From Geodermatophilus ruber (lineage in GTDB: Bacteria; Actinomycetota; Actinomycetes; Mycobacteriales; Geodermatophilaceae), in the NCBI RefSeq assembly GCF_900114385.1, contig NZ_FOSW01000002.1, positions 310,001-374,000 on the forward strand: a DNA stretch of 64,000 bases, read 5' to 3'. The notes below the pieces were generated by a model. The model was not told the origin of the DNA. It made no database searches and saw nothing but the letters and a program-made list of their open reading frames with translations. Positions 51,773 to 60,574 of the stretch are shown piece after piece (positions within the stretch are counted from its first letter, which is position 1; each line of letters opens with the position of its first letter). A program made the position numbers and the translations under genes.

Positions 51773-51805
51773 CTTCACCGCAAGTTCAGCGGACGTTCAC
51801 CTGGC
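51773..51805 (+). promoter_or_regulatory. Three 11-base direct repeats resembling PhoP boxes
   Basis: CTTCACCGCAA, GTTCAGCGGAC and GTTCACCTGGC follow each other without gap. Each starts with (G/C)TTCA(C/G)C, like the 11-base direct repeat units of Streptomyces PHO boxes. A further GTTCATCTCGT unit is at 51719. An OmpR/PhoP-type regulator is the likely binder. Confidence 0.6.
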
Positions 51806-51950
51806 AGCCCCGGGTCCAGGCGCCTCGCGGGGGCGTAGGCACCTCGACCCTCCGGACGACGTCCGCTGCCGGACCGCCGCACGCATCGGCGCGCGCACGC
51901 GCGCCCATCCCGCTTGCCCACGTCTTCCCCGCGAGGCGAGGTGGTCATCC

Positions 51951-54900
51951 GTGGCAGACCCGCAGGCCCCGCAGCCGCTGCGCGTGCTGTTCGCCAGCGC
52001 CGAGGCCTACCCGTACGCGAAGGTGGGCGGGCTCGCCGACGTCAGCAGCGCGCTGCCCAAGGCGCTCGCGCAGCGGGGGGTGGACGTCCGCCTGGTGATC
52101 CCGGGATACCGGGGGCTGGGCGGGACCCCGGTGAGGACGCTCGACGTCCCGTTCGGCCAGGTGCACGAACGGGTCGAGGTCCGCCGCCTGGCCGGGCTCG
52201 GGGGCGTCGAGGTCCTGACCCTCGGCGTGCCGGACTGGTTCGACCGGGACACGCCGTACGGCTACCAGGACGAGGACGTGCTGCCCTTCGTGCTGTTCGC
52301 CAAGGCGGTCACGGCGTTGGCCGCGCAGGACACGTGGCGGCCCCACGTCATCCACTGCAACGACTGGCACTGCGGCCTCATCGCGCAGGAGGCCCGGCAG
52401 GGGCCGCACCGGGGTGCTCTGGAGCGCACCGGGCTGGTGTTCACCATCCACAACATCGCCTACCAGGGGCGGGTCGGGGTGGCCACCGACCAGCTGATCG
52501 GGCTCCCCCCGGCGGGGACGCTGCTCGAGCGGGGCATCGCCTTCGCCGACCGGGTCAACACCGTGAGTCCCCGCTACATGCAGGAGATCCTCACGCCGGC
52601 GCAGGGGGCCGGGGTGGACGACCTGCTGCGCAGCCGTGGCCGGGCCGCCCGGGGCATCCTCAACGGCGTCGACTACGAGGAGTTCAACCCGGAGCGGGAC
52701 CCGTGGATCGTCTCCCGCTACGACGGCTCCTTCGTCGCCGGCAAGCGGGAGAACAAGGCCACCCTGCAGCGGATCAGTGGTCTGGAGACCGACCCCGACC
52801 GGCCGCTGTTCGGCATGGTCGCCCGTCTGGTGTCCCAGAAGGGCGTCGGTCTGCTGTCCTCGGCGCTGGGCCAGATCGTCGGCCGCGGGGGCCAGGTGGT
52901 GGTGATGGGGGAGGGGGCACAGCGCTACCGGCGGGACCTCCAGGCCGCCGCGCGCCGCTTCGCCGGCAGCGTGGCCTACCACCCGACCGCGCGCGAGGCG
53001 CTGGCCCGGCAGGTGTACGCCGGCTCGGACTTCTTCCTGGCGCCGTCGGTCTTCGAGCCCTGCGGACTGACCCCGCTGATCGCCCTGCGGTACGGCACGA
53101 TCCCCATCGTCCGGCACACCGGCGGCCTGGCCGACACCGTGCGCGACTACGCCGACGACCCGGCCGCCGGCCTCGGTTTCGTGTTCGTCCAGCGCCGGGT
53201 CGCATCGCTGCTGGCCGCGGTGGACACCGCGCTCGCGGTCTACCGGCGCCGGGAGGAGTGGCAGCGCCTGCAGCGGCGGGCGATGGCCGCGGACTTCTCC
53301 TGGCGTGCGCCCGCCCAGGAGTACGTCGGCCTGTACGCGGAGGCCGTGCGCGCGCGCCGCAGCGCGGGCCAGGCAGGCGCGGGTGCCCCCGCCGTCCCGT
53401 GGCCCCGCCCGCGACGGCGTCCGGCTCCTCTGCCCCTGGCCCTGGTCCACCACGCGAACCAGTACCTGGTGACCGACGGCTATGCCGACCGGGAGGGCCT
53501 GACCGCGCTCCTGGACGGTTACGCCGCGCTGCTACGACTCCACGAGCGCTACCGCATCCCGGTCAACCTCCACCTGTCCGGCACGCTCGTGGAGGCCGCC
53601 GCCTGGCACCGGCCCGGCTTCCTGGAGTACGTCCGCCGGTTGCGCGAGGTGGGCCTGCTGACGCTCGTCGGGGGCACGTACGCGGAGAACGTCCTGACCG
53701 CGTTCGACCCCGAGTTCAACCGACGGCAGCTGCTGGAGCTGTTCTGGTTGTTCGAGCGTCATCTGGGGTGCCGTCCGGAGGAGCTGGACACCTGCTGGGT
53801 CCCCGAGCGGGTGTGGGACACCGGCCGCCTGGCCGGCGTCCTGGCCGACCGGACGCTGCCCAACGGCGGTTACCGGTACGTCCTGCTCGACGACCGGCTG
53901 CTGTACCCCACCGACGGCGCCCACGGGGGCAGCGACCGGGCGGATTTCGACGGGGCCGATCCGGCCAGCCCTCCTCCGGCCGACGCCCTGCGCCCGTACG
54001 CCATCGCCGGCGGCCACGGCCTCCAGGTCGTGCCGATGTCGACCCGGTTGCGGTACTGGATCCCCCCGGACGACAAGAGCCACTGGCGCAGCCTCGCGCG
54101 TGCCGCGGAGCTGCCCACCGCGCCCGGCGACGACACCGTCCTCGTCTACGCCGACGACATGGAGAAGGCCGCGGGCGTCGGGCCGTGGCACCCCAGCGCC
54201 CTCGGCCGCTACGAGGCGTTCCTGCGCTGGCTCACCGCGCAACCCAACCTGGCACCGGTGGCGCTGCCGGCGTGGCTGCGCCGGCGCAGGCGCCCCCCGG
54301 GCGTGCGGGAGGTCGAGCGCGGCACCTTCGTGGAACTCGCCCAGGACTGGCACGCGGGGGAGGACTACCGCGGCTGGTCCGAGGACGAGGCCTGGCGCCC
54401 GTACCGGGAGCACCTGGCCCGGGCCCGGCGGGCCGTGGCCGCGGCGCAGGACACCGCCGCCGAGCCGCGGCTGACCGCCTTGGCCTGGAAGCACCTGCTG
54501 GCTTCGGGTTACGAGACGGCGTGGCACGACACCGCCCACCCGGACCGGCCACCCGCCGCCTGGGCCAAGGCCGTGGCCAGCCATGCCCGTGCGGCCACCG
54601 TGCTGGCCGCCGCGGCCCGGTGGTTCGGGCAGCCCCACCGACCGCTCGGCGCCGAACGGGTCGACGTCGACGACGACGGCACCGAGGAGCTGGTGCTGCG
54701 CAACGACCACCTGTTCGCCGTGTTCACCCCGACGTTCGGCGGGCGCCTGGTCTACCTGGCCTGCCGGGGCGCGGCCGGGGGCGCGCTGGTGGTCGGGAAC
54801 CCGACCGACGACTGGAACCGCCAGGAGTCGATGAACCGCTACATGGACCTCCCCGCCAACCATCCCGGCGCGCTGGCCGACGCCGGGGCCGTCCACGACC

Positions 54901-55403
54901 GCCACGACCCCGCGGTCCACGTCGCGGACGGCACCGCGTGCGTGGAGTTGACGGACGTGCAGGAGGACAGCCCCCTGTGCGGGCTGCGCAAGCAGATCCT
55001 GCTGGCCGAGGGGAGCGCCGCGCTGGTCGTCGGTTACGACCTGCCCGCGACCGCAGCCGGGGTCACGGTCGACACGTGCCTGTCGCCGGACTACTGGTCG
55101 CTGCTGCGTCACGGTGCGGCCGGCCTGCACCGCGAGGGGGGCCGGACCTGGCGCGGCGCGCGCACCGGGCGGGCGGCGGCCTGGGTCGCCCTCGCCGGCG
55201 ACGAGGACACCGCCTGGGCCGAGCCCGCCGAGCCACCACCGGGGCACGGGGTGCTCCTCCGCGTGCGCGCCGACGCGCGGTCGTTCCACCTCCTCGTCGG
55301 GACCGGCGACGTCGACGACGCCAGCGCCGCCCGGGCGGTGGCCGCCGGGCGCGCGCGGCTGGCCCGCACGACCCTCGCCGTCCCCGTGGGAGCCCGCGGG
55401 TGA
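51951..55403 (+). CDS. Fusion: GT5 glycogen/starch synthase + GH57 4-alpha-glucanotransferase
   Basis: An 1150-residue two-enzyme protein. Residues 8-480 form a GT5 synthase with the ADP-glucose loop KVGGLADV (24-31), HCNDWHCGL, NGVDYEEFNP and FEPCGLTPLIALRYGTIPIV (near 365). From about 500 on is a GH57 domain, with HHANQYL and GGTYAEN in place of motifs 1 and 2, the nucleophile motif WVPERVWD (Glu619) and acid/base motif YADDMEKAAGVGPW (Asp735/736), as in Thermococcus 4-alpha-glucanotransferase; a beta-rich C-terminal domain (DUF1926-like) follows. It should elongate and then remodel an alpha-glucan in the cytosol. GTG 51951 has GGCGAGGTGG upstream. First gene of a six-gene overlapping operon. 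Confidence 0.9.
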   Translation: MADPQAPQPLRVLFASAEAYPYAKVGGLADVSSALPKALAQRGVDVRLVIPGYRGLGGTPVRTLDVPFGQVHERVEVRRLAGLGGVEVLTLGVPDWFDRDTPYGYQDEDVLPFVLFAKAVTALAAQDTWRPHVIHCNDWHCGLIAQEARQGPHRGALERTGLVFTIHNIAYQGRVGVATDQLIGLPPAGTLLERGIAFADRVNTVSPRYMQEILTPAQGAGVDDLLRSRGRAARGILNGVDYEEFNPERDPWIVSRYDGSFVAGKRENKATLQRISGLETDPDRPLFGMVARLVSQKGVGLLSSALGQIVGRGGQVVVMGEGAQRYRRDLQAAARRFAGSVAYHPTAREALARQVYAGSDFFLAPSVFEPCGLTPLIALRYGTIPIVRHTGGLADTVRDYADDPAAGLGFVFVQRRVASLLAAVDTALAVYRRREEWQRLQRRAMAADFSWRAPAQEYVGLYAEAVRARRSAGQAGAGAPAVPWPRPRRRPAPLPLALVHHANQYLVTDGYADREGLTALLDGYAALLRLHERYRIPVNLHLSGTLVEAAAWHRPGFLEYVRRLREVGLLTLVGGTYAENVLTAFDPEFNRRQLLELFWLFERHLGCRPEELDTCWVPERVWDTGRLAGVLADRTLPNGGYRYVLLDDRLLYPTDGAHGGSDRADFDGADPASPPPADALRPYAIAGGHGLQVVPMSTRLRYWIPPDDKSHWRSLARAAELPTAPGDDTVLVYADDMEKAAGVGPWHPSALGRYEAFLRWLTAQPNLAPVALPAWLRRRRRPPGVREVERGTFVELAQDWHAGEDYRGWSEDEAWRPYREHLARARRAVAAAQDTAAEPRLTALAWKHLLASGYETAWHDTAHPDRPPAAWAKAVASHARAATVLAAAARWFGQPHRPLGAERVDVDDDGTEELVLRNDHLFAVFTPTFGGRLVYLACRGAAGGALVVGNPTDDWNRQESMNRYMDLPANHPGALADAGAVHDRHDPAVHVADGTACVELTDVQEDSPLCGLRKQILLAEGSAALVVGYDLPATAAGVTVDTCLSPDYWSLLRHGAAGLHREGGRTWRGARTGRAAAWVALAGDEDTAWAEPAEPPPGHGVLLRVRADARSFHLLVGTGDVDDASAARAVAAGRARLARTTLAVPVGARG

Positions 55404-56416
55404 GCGCCGGCCGGGCCGCCGTCCCCGCCGCGGCGCAGGCCCGGCGGGCCGAGCGGCTCGCCGTCGCCGAGGCGCTGCTGGTCGCCCCGCCGCCGCTGGA
55501 GGCCCTGGCGCCGGCCCGGGTCGAGGTGCTCACCCGCTCGGTCGTGCACGCCTCGCGCAGCCGCCCGGTGGTCCGGTGGACCGTCGCGTTGGACGGCGAC
55601 CTGCCGTCCCCGCTGGCGGTGATCGGCAAGGGGTACCGCTCGGGCGGCGGCGCGGAGGCGTGGCGGTTGCTCGCCCGGCTGCGCTGCGCCGGGTTCGACG
55701 ACCCTGCGCTGCAGGTGCCTGCGCCGTTCGGCTTCGACCCCGCCCGGCAGCTGCTGGCGCAGGAGGAGGCGCCGGCCGCGACGTTGCACGCGCTGCTGGA
55801 CGGCGACCCGGCGGCCGCGACCCCCGACGCCGAGCGGGTCGGGCGGTGGCTCGCCCGCCTGCACGCCGTCCGGGAGGTGGGCGTCCCGGACCTGGCGGTG
55901 GACTTCGAGCAGCTGAAGCTGACCGAGTACGCCGCGGCGCTGGCCGGGGTGCTTCCCCGGCACGCCGCCCGGCTGGGCCGGCTCACCGCGGGCACCCTGG
56001 AGGCGCTGGCGCGGGTCGACGGCCCGTGGGGGGTGACCCACGGGGACTTCCAGCCCAAGAACATCCACCTCGACGACCAGCGGGTCGTGGTCATCGACTT
56101 CGACCGGGCCGCCCGGGCGCCCGCCGCCCGCGACCTGGGCCACTTCATCGGGCAGACCCTGACGATGGGGGCCTCCCGGCACGGGCACCTGGGGGCCGCG
56201 CAGCCCTGGGTCACGGCGTTCCTGCACGCCTACACCGGTGCCGGCGGCGATGTCGGCGCCGTCCGCTCCGCGTCCGCGTACGTGGCCCGCACCTTCGCCG
56301 AGGTGCTCTTCTACCGCCTCGTGGTCCGGCCGGTCGGGAGCGTCGCGTTCGTCCCGGCGTGGCTCGACGCCTGGGAGTCGGCCGTGGACGCGGCGGTCGG
56401 AGGGCGGCAGCGGTGA
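55400..56416 (+). CDS. APH-fold phosphotransferase, catalytically intact
   Basis: A 338-residue protein of the aminoglycoside-phosphotransferase-like (APH/choline kinase) fold. The catalytic loop is HGDFQPKN (Asp216, Asn221) and the metal site VIDFDRA is intact, so it should be an active kinase. This fold includes maltokinase and sugar or antibiotic kinases; nothing in it identifies the substrate, although the glucan-making neighbour makes a sugar or glycoside plausible. GTG at 55400 overlaps the fusion gene's stop (GTGA), and its TGA overlaps the ABC gene's GTG. Confidence 0.88.
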   Translation: MSAGRAAVPAAAQARRAERLAVAEALLVAPPPLEALAPARVEVLTRSVVHASRSRPVVRWTVALDGDLPSPLAVIGKGYRSGGGAEAWRLLARLRCAGFDDPALQVPAPFGFDPARQLLAQEEAPAATLHALLDGDPAAATPDAERVGRWLARLHAVREVGVPDLAVDFEQLKLTEYAAALAGVLPRHAARLGRLTAGTLEALARVDGPWGVTHGDFQPKNIHLDDQRVVVIDFDRAARAPAARDLGHFIGQTLTMGASRHGHLGAAQPWVTAFLHAYTGAGGDVGAVRSASAYVARTFAEVLFYRLVVRPVGSVAFVPAWLDAWESAVDAAVGGRQR

Positions 56417-58344
56417 GCCGGTCCGGTCCTGCCGCCACCCCGCGGTCCGGCACGGACCCCGCGGGCCCGTCCCCCGTGTCGGTGATGCCCGCCCGCGTGA
56501 TCCTGCGGACCTTCGGGCCGTTCCTGAAGCCCCAGTGGCGCGGCTGCCTGCTGGCCGGGCTGCTCGCCGTCGCCGGGACCGGCGTCGGGCTGCTCAAGCC
56601 GTGGCCGCTGAAGTATCTGTTCGACGAGGTGCTGTTGACCAACGGCGCTCCGGTCCGCCCGGACGTGCAGCGCGTCCTCCTCCTGATCGTCGCGGCGCTG
56701 GCCGGGATCGCGGTCCTGGACTCCCTGGTCGGGGCCGCACGGACCTACGCCCTCACCGTGGTCGGCGAGCGGGTCGCCGCCGCCATCCGCACCCGCCTGT
56801 ACGACCACCTGCAGCGACTGCCGCTGAGCTACCACGAGCGGACGCCGACCGGCGAGCTGACCACCCGCCTGACCGGGGACGTCGACAAGGTCCGCGGGCT
56901 GATGACCGGCACGCTCGTCGACGCCACCACCAACGTGCTCACTCTGGCCGGCATGGCGGGGGTGCTGCTGGTCCTGGACTGGCAGCTCAGCCTCGCGCTG
57001 CTGCTGGTGCTGCCCCTGCTCCTGCTGACCGTCGCCACCTTCCGGGCCCGCATCCGGACGGTGGAGGAGGACGCCCGCGAGGTGGAGGGCGACCTCGCCG
57101 CGACGGCGCAGGAGTCGCTGGTGGCGGTCAAGCTGGTCAAGTCCACCGGCCGGGAGGCGCACGAGGCCCACCGTTTCCGGCGCCGCTCCGACGTCTCGGT
57201 CGCGGCGGTGCTGCGCTCCGCCCGCACCAGCGCCGCCTTCGGCGCGGCGATCGACGCGGTGGTGGCCGTGGCGGTGGCGGGGCTCGTCTGGCTCGGGGCC
57301 CAGCGCGTGATCGACGGCGCCCTCACCCCGGGCGACCTGGTGATCTTCACGTCCTACCTGCGCGACTTCTTCGGCCCCACCCGGGCGCTGGCGAAGCTGC
57401 CGGCCCAGCTGACCCGTGCCGGCGTCCGGGCGGCGCGCATCGCCGACACCCTCCACCGCCGACCCGCGGTGGTGGACAAGCCGGGGGCACGGGCGGCCGG
57501 CCCCCCGCGCAAGGACCTCAGCCTGGACGGGGTCGGCTACGCCTACACCGCGGGGCACCCGGTGCTGCGGGACGTCGACCTGACCGTGCCGGTGGGCGCC
57601 ACCCTCGCCGTCGTCGGGCCCACAGGGGCCGGGAAGTCGACGATCGCCTCCCTGCTGTGCCGGCTGCAGGACCCCACGACCGGCCGGATCCTGCTGGACG
57701 ACGCCGACCTGCGCGACCTGACCAGCGACAGCGTGCACGCCCAGATCGGGCTGGTGCCGCAGGAGGCCATGCTGTTCCGGGCGTCGGTGCGGGAGAACAT
57801 CGCCTACGCGCGCCCGGACGCGACCATGCGCGAGATCGAGCACGCGGCCCGCGTGGCCCAGGCCCACGACTTCGTGCAGGCCCTGCCGGAGGGCTACGAG
57901 ACCATCCTGGCCGAGCGCGGGGCGACGCTGTCCGGGGGGCAGCGGCAGCGGTTGGCGCTGGCCCGCGCGGTGCTGCACGGCTCCCCGGTGCTCGTGCTCG
58001 ACGAGCCGACGACCGGGCTGGACGCCCGCTCGGAGCACGCCGTGCTGTGCGCCCTGCAGCAGATCAGCTCTGGCCGGACGACGGTGATCATCACGCACCG
58101 GATGGCCGCCGCGATGACCGCGGACGAGATCGTCGTCCTCGATGCCGGCCGGGTGGTGGAGCGGGGCACGCACGCCCGGCTGATCGCCGCCGGCGGGCTC
58201 TACACCGAGATGTGCCGGCTCCAGGGCCTGTCCAGCCCCTCGCCGCACGTGAACGGCAGCGCGGCCATCTACGGGCGCCACGCCGCCCCCTTCTCCGCCG
58301 ACGACGCCCAGCTCGTCAACCACTCGACGGGAGCCCGACCATGA
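56413..58344 (+). CDS. ABC exporter, fused membrane and ATPase domains (MsbA/LmrA type)
   Basis: A 643-residue half-transporter. Six helices (about residues 30-330) with intracellular loops RLPLSYHERTPTGELTTRLTGDVD, then an ATPase domain: Walker A GPTGAGKST, Q loop VPQEAM, signature LSGGQRQR, Walker B VLVLDEPT and the H loop ITHRM. It exports hydrophobic or conjugated molecules as a homodimer. In this operon the natural inference is export of the product made by the glucan and kinase enzymes. A 38-residue tail (SSPSPHVNG to the end) follows the domain. The start overlaps the kinase stop; its own stop overlaps the next ATG. Confidence 0.93.
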   Translation: MSRSGPAATPRSGTDPAGPSPVSVMPARVILRTFGPFLKPQWRGCLLAGLLAVAGTGVGLLKPWPLKYLFDEVLLTNGAPVRPDVQRVLLLIVAALAGIAVLDSLVGAARTYALTVVGERVAAAIRTRLYDHLQRLPLSYHERTPTGELTTRLTGDVDKVRGLMTGTLVDATTNVLTLAGMAGVLLVLDWQLSLALLLVLPLLLLTVATFRARIRTVEEDAREVEGDLAATAQESLVAVKLVKSTGREAHEAHRFRRRSDVSVAAVLRSARTSAAFGAAIDAVVAVAVAGLVWLGAQRVIDGALTPGDLVIFTSYLRDFFGPTRALAKLPAQLTRAGVRAARIADTLHRRPAVVDKPGARAAGPPRKDLSLDGVGYAYTAGHPVLRDVDLTVPVGATLAVVGPTGAGKSTIASLLCRLQDPTTGRILLDDADLRDLTSDSVHAQIGLVPQEAMLFRASVRENIAYARPDATMREIEHAARVAQAHDFVQALPEGYETILAERGATLSGGQRQRLALARAVLHGSPVLVLDEPTTGLDARSEHAVLCALQQISSGRTTVIITHRMAAAMTADEIVVLDAGRVVERGTHARLIAAGGLYTEMCRLQGLSSPSPHVNGSAAIYGRHAAPFSADDAQLVNHSTGARP

Positions 58345-59546
58345 CCGAGTCCAGCACCCAGGCGGCTCCTGGCGATCCGGTGGTCCTCACCACCGGCTCC
58401 GTCGAGGGCGTCCTCGCGGCCATCTCCGACGGCGCGGGGCCGGTGGCGGCACCGAGCGACCCGCTGCTGCTGCGCAGCTCGGTGCCCCGCCAGGGTGGCC
58501 GGCTGCCGGTCGTGCCGGTGGACGAGGACGCCCTGTTCTCCGTGCTCGAGGAGGCCTACGACCTCGGCCGCTGGCGCGCCCGGCGGCGCACCGACAAGGG
58601 CACCTCGAACATGAGCTGGTTCGTCAGCACCGACGTCGGCGAGGTCGTGCTGCGCCGCTCGCACAACCTGAAGACGGTGGCGGGGGCGGAGTTCGAGGCC
58701 GCGCTCATCGACCACCTGCACGGCCACGGCTACCCGGCCCCACCGGTGCACCGCACCCGCGACGGCGGGATCCTGGTGCAGGTCGACGGCGTGCTGCACA
58801 TGGTGATGCGGCTGATGCCCGGCAGCGGGTACGACCCGGGCGACCCCGCTCACCTGGCGGTGGTGGCCCGGGGTCTCGGGCGCTACCACGCCCTCGTCTG
58901 CGAGCTCGCCGTGCCGGAGGAGCGATCCTCGGCCCTGGCCACCCTCGGGCAGGTGGGACAGGAGAACCTGTACGCCGCGGTCGAGGTCGTGGCCCCGCTG
59001 CTGCCGCCCGAGGCCGGCGCGCGGCTGCGTGCGGACGCCCGGTCCATGGGCGAGGAGATGGAGCGGCTCCACGTCCGGCTCGGGGAGCAGCAGGACCGGC
59101 TCACCTCGCTGGTCATCCACGGGTCCTACGGCCAGTCCGCGGTGCTGCTCGACGAGGGACGGCTGAGCGCGGTGCTGGACTTCGACCGCGCCGCGCAGGA
59201 CCTGCTCGGCCTGGACCTGGCCTACGCCCTGAAGGCGTTCTGCCGCGAGGGCCCGATCCGGCGCTCCGGCGTCGGCATCGACCCGGCCAGGTGCCGGGCG
59301 TTCGTCGGGCACTACCGCAGCCAGGCGCCGCTGGCGGAGGCGGACCTGGCCGCCATGCCGGACATCTTCCGGGCCCAGCGACTGATCAAGATCGTCAAGA
59401 AGTGCGACAACCTGCTGACGAAGCAGGCGCTGGTCGCCCAGCAGGCCAAGGACGCCGGGAAGTTCGCACTGGTGCTGGAGCGCGAGTGCGGGCGGCTGCG
59501 CTGGCTGACCGACCACCCCTTCTCGCTGACGGAGGACCGCGCATGA
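58341..59546 (+). CDS. APH-fold protein with degenerate catalytic loop (1)
   Basis: A 401-residue APH/CotS-like protein. Its catalytic loop reads HGSYGQSA where a kinase has HGDxxxxN: Asp is Ser262 and Asn is Ala267. The metal-site strand LDFDRA is retained, and residues about 80-125 hold a nucleotide-loop-like stretch (GTSNMSWFV, VVLRRS). An extra 65-residue N-terminal segment has no counterpart in its neighbours. It may bind ATP or a sugar without phosphorylating it, or use a different base. ATG 58341 and the next ATG both arise from 4-base overlaps. Confidence 0.85.
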   Translation: MTESSTQAAPGDPVVLTTGSVEGVLAAISDGAGPVAAPSDPLLLRSSVPRQGGRLPVVPVDEDALFSVLEEAYDLGRWRARRRTDKGTSNMSWFVSTDVGEVVLRRSHNLKTVAGAEFEAALIDHLHGHGYPAPPVHRTRDGGILVQVDGVLHMVMRLMPGSGYDPGDPAHLAVVARGLGRYHALVCELAVPEERSSALATLGQVGQENLYAAVEVVAPLLPPEAGARLRADARSMGEEMERLHVRLGEQQDRLTSLVIHGSYGQSAVLLDEGRLSAVLDFDRAAQDLLGLDLAYALKAFCREGPIRRSGVGIDPARCRAFVGHYRSQAPLAEADLAAMPDIFRAQRLIKIVKKCDNLLTKQALVAQQAKDAGKFALVLERECGRLRWLTDHPFSLTEDRA

Positions 59547-60574
59547 CCCGCACCGAGAGCCGCACCCAGAGCCGCCAGGTGAAGGAGCACCAGGTCGGTC
59601 GCGCCGAGCGGGTCTGCCGGCCGGCGTTCCTCGACCGCTACGTCCGCCCGCACCTGGGCGCCGGGGCGCCGGACACCGGGGGCACCTGGACGACGAAGGT
59701 GATCCAGCTGGACGGCACCGGTGCCGCGACCGTGCAGGTCGAGCTCGACGGCGGCGCGCCGGTCTTCGCCAAGCTGTTCCCGTTCGACGACGGCCCCGCC
59801 GTCCACGCCAAGCTGCAGGCCCTGCGCGCCGCCGGGCTGGGGGCCGGCTCCCGCTACCAGGCCGTCGAGCCGCTGGCCTGGTACGGGGACGAGAAGGTCC
59901 TGCTCTGCCGGGGCGCGCCCGGGCGGCCGCTGTCGGAGCTGCTCGGCGGGGACGACGAGCAGCTCGCGGCCGCCACGGCCCGGGCCGGGGCCTGGCTGGC
60001 CTCCCTGCACGGCTCGGATCTGCGGATCGGGCCGCCGCAGTCGCTGCTGGTCACCGGGGAGCTCACCAGCCTGGCCAAGCGCCTGGCCAAGGTGGCAGCC
60101 GACCATCCCGGCTACGTCGATGCCGCCCTGGGCATGCTCGAGCGCCTCGACGGCCTGACCCGGGACACCACCGACGGCGTCCTGGCCCAGAGCCACGGGC
60201 AGTACCGGCCGATCCACGTCTTCCTCACCGAGGACGTCGTGACCGTCATCGACCTGGACCGCAGCGCGCCGGCCGACCCCGCGCGCGACGTGGCGGAGTT
60301 CCTGCACCGGCTGCGCCTGGGCGTGCACTCGGCCACCGGGGAGATCGGGCGGGCCGACCGCTCCTGCACCGCCTTCCTCGACGCCTACCGGCAGGCCGCC
60401 GGCGGCGACCGCGCGCTGGGGAACCTGCGCTTCCACTGGGCGCGCTACGTCCTGCACAGCCTCAACCGCAAGATCAAGACCGGCGAGGCCGACTGGCGGG
60501 ACGGCGGGAACGCCGAGTTCGGCCTCTACCGCAACGAGTTCGACCGGATCGTGGCGGGGCGGGCCGGGGCATGA
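59543..60574 (+). CDS. APH-fold protein with degenerate catalytic loop (2)
   Basis: A 343-residue APH-fold protein. The loop is HGQYRPIH (Gln220 for Asp, His225 for Asn), and the metal motif IDLDRSAP is kept. The nucleotide lobe shows VFAKLFPFDDG (with a Lys that may contact ATP) and GAPGRPLSELL. The C-terminal FHWARYVLHSLNRKI helix resembles fructosamine-kinase-like or choline-kinase-like relatives. Start ATG 59543 and stop 60574 overlap the neighbours by 4 bases. Because three consecutive genes share the same type of change, sequencing error or decay is unlikely. Confidence 0.85.
   Translation: MTRTESRTQSRQVKEHQVGRAERVCRPAFLDRYVRPHLGAGAPDTGGTWTTKVIQLDGTGAATVQVELDGGAPVFAKLFPFDDGPAVHAKLQALRAAGLGAGSRYQAVEPLAWYGDEKVLLCRGAPGRPLSELLGGDDEQLAAATARAGAWLASLHGSDLRIGPPQSLLVTGELTSLAKRLAKVAADHPGYVDAALGMLERLDGLTRDTTDGVLAQSHGQYRPIHVFLTEDVVTVIDLDRSAPADPARDVAEFLHRLRLGVHSATGEIGRADRSCTAFLDAYRQAAGGDRALGNLRFHWARYVLHSLNRKIKTGEADWRDGGNAEFGLYRNEFDRIVAGRAGA

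Larger units (their letters stand above)
51608..51950. promoter_or_regulatory. Divergent control region between two-component genes and the glucan operon
   Basis: No gene is visible in these 343 bases. They hold a tandem GAGAATTC repeat (51702-51719), a plus-strand -10 TAGGCT (51755), and three 11-base direct repeats (51773-51805). It is much more AT-rich in 51700-51790 than its surroundings, as expected of a promoter. Confidence 0.6.

Noticed and set aside
55114..58344. 1076-codon frame that would join the ABC exporter to upstream sequence
   Set aside because: Before 56413 the frame is antisense-like shadow of the kinase gene. The GTG overlapping the kinase stop is the real start.
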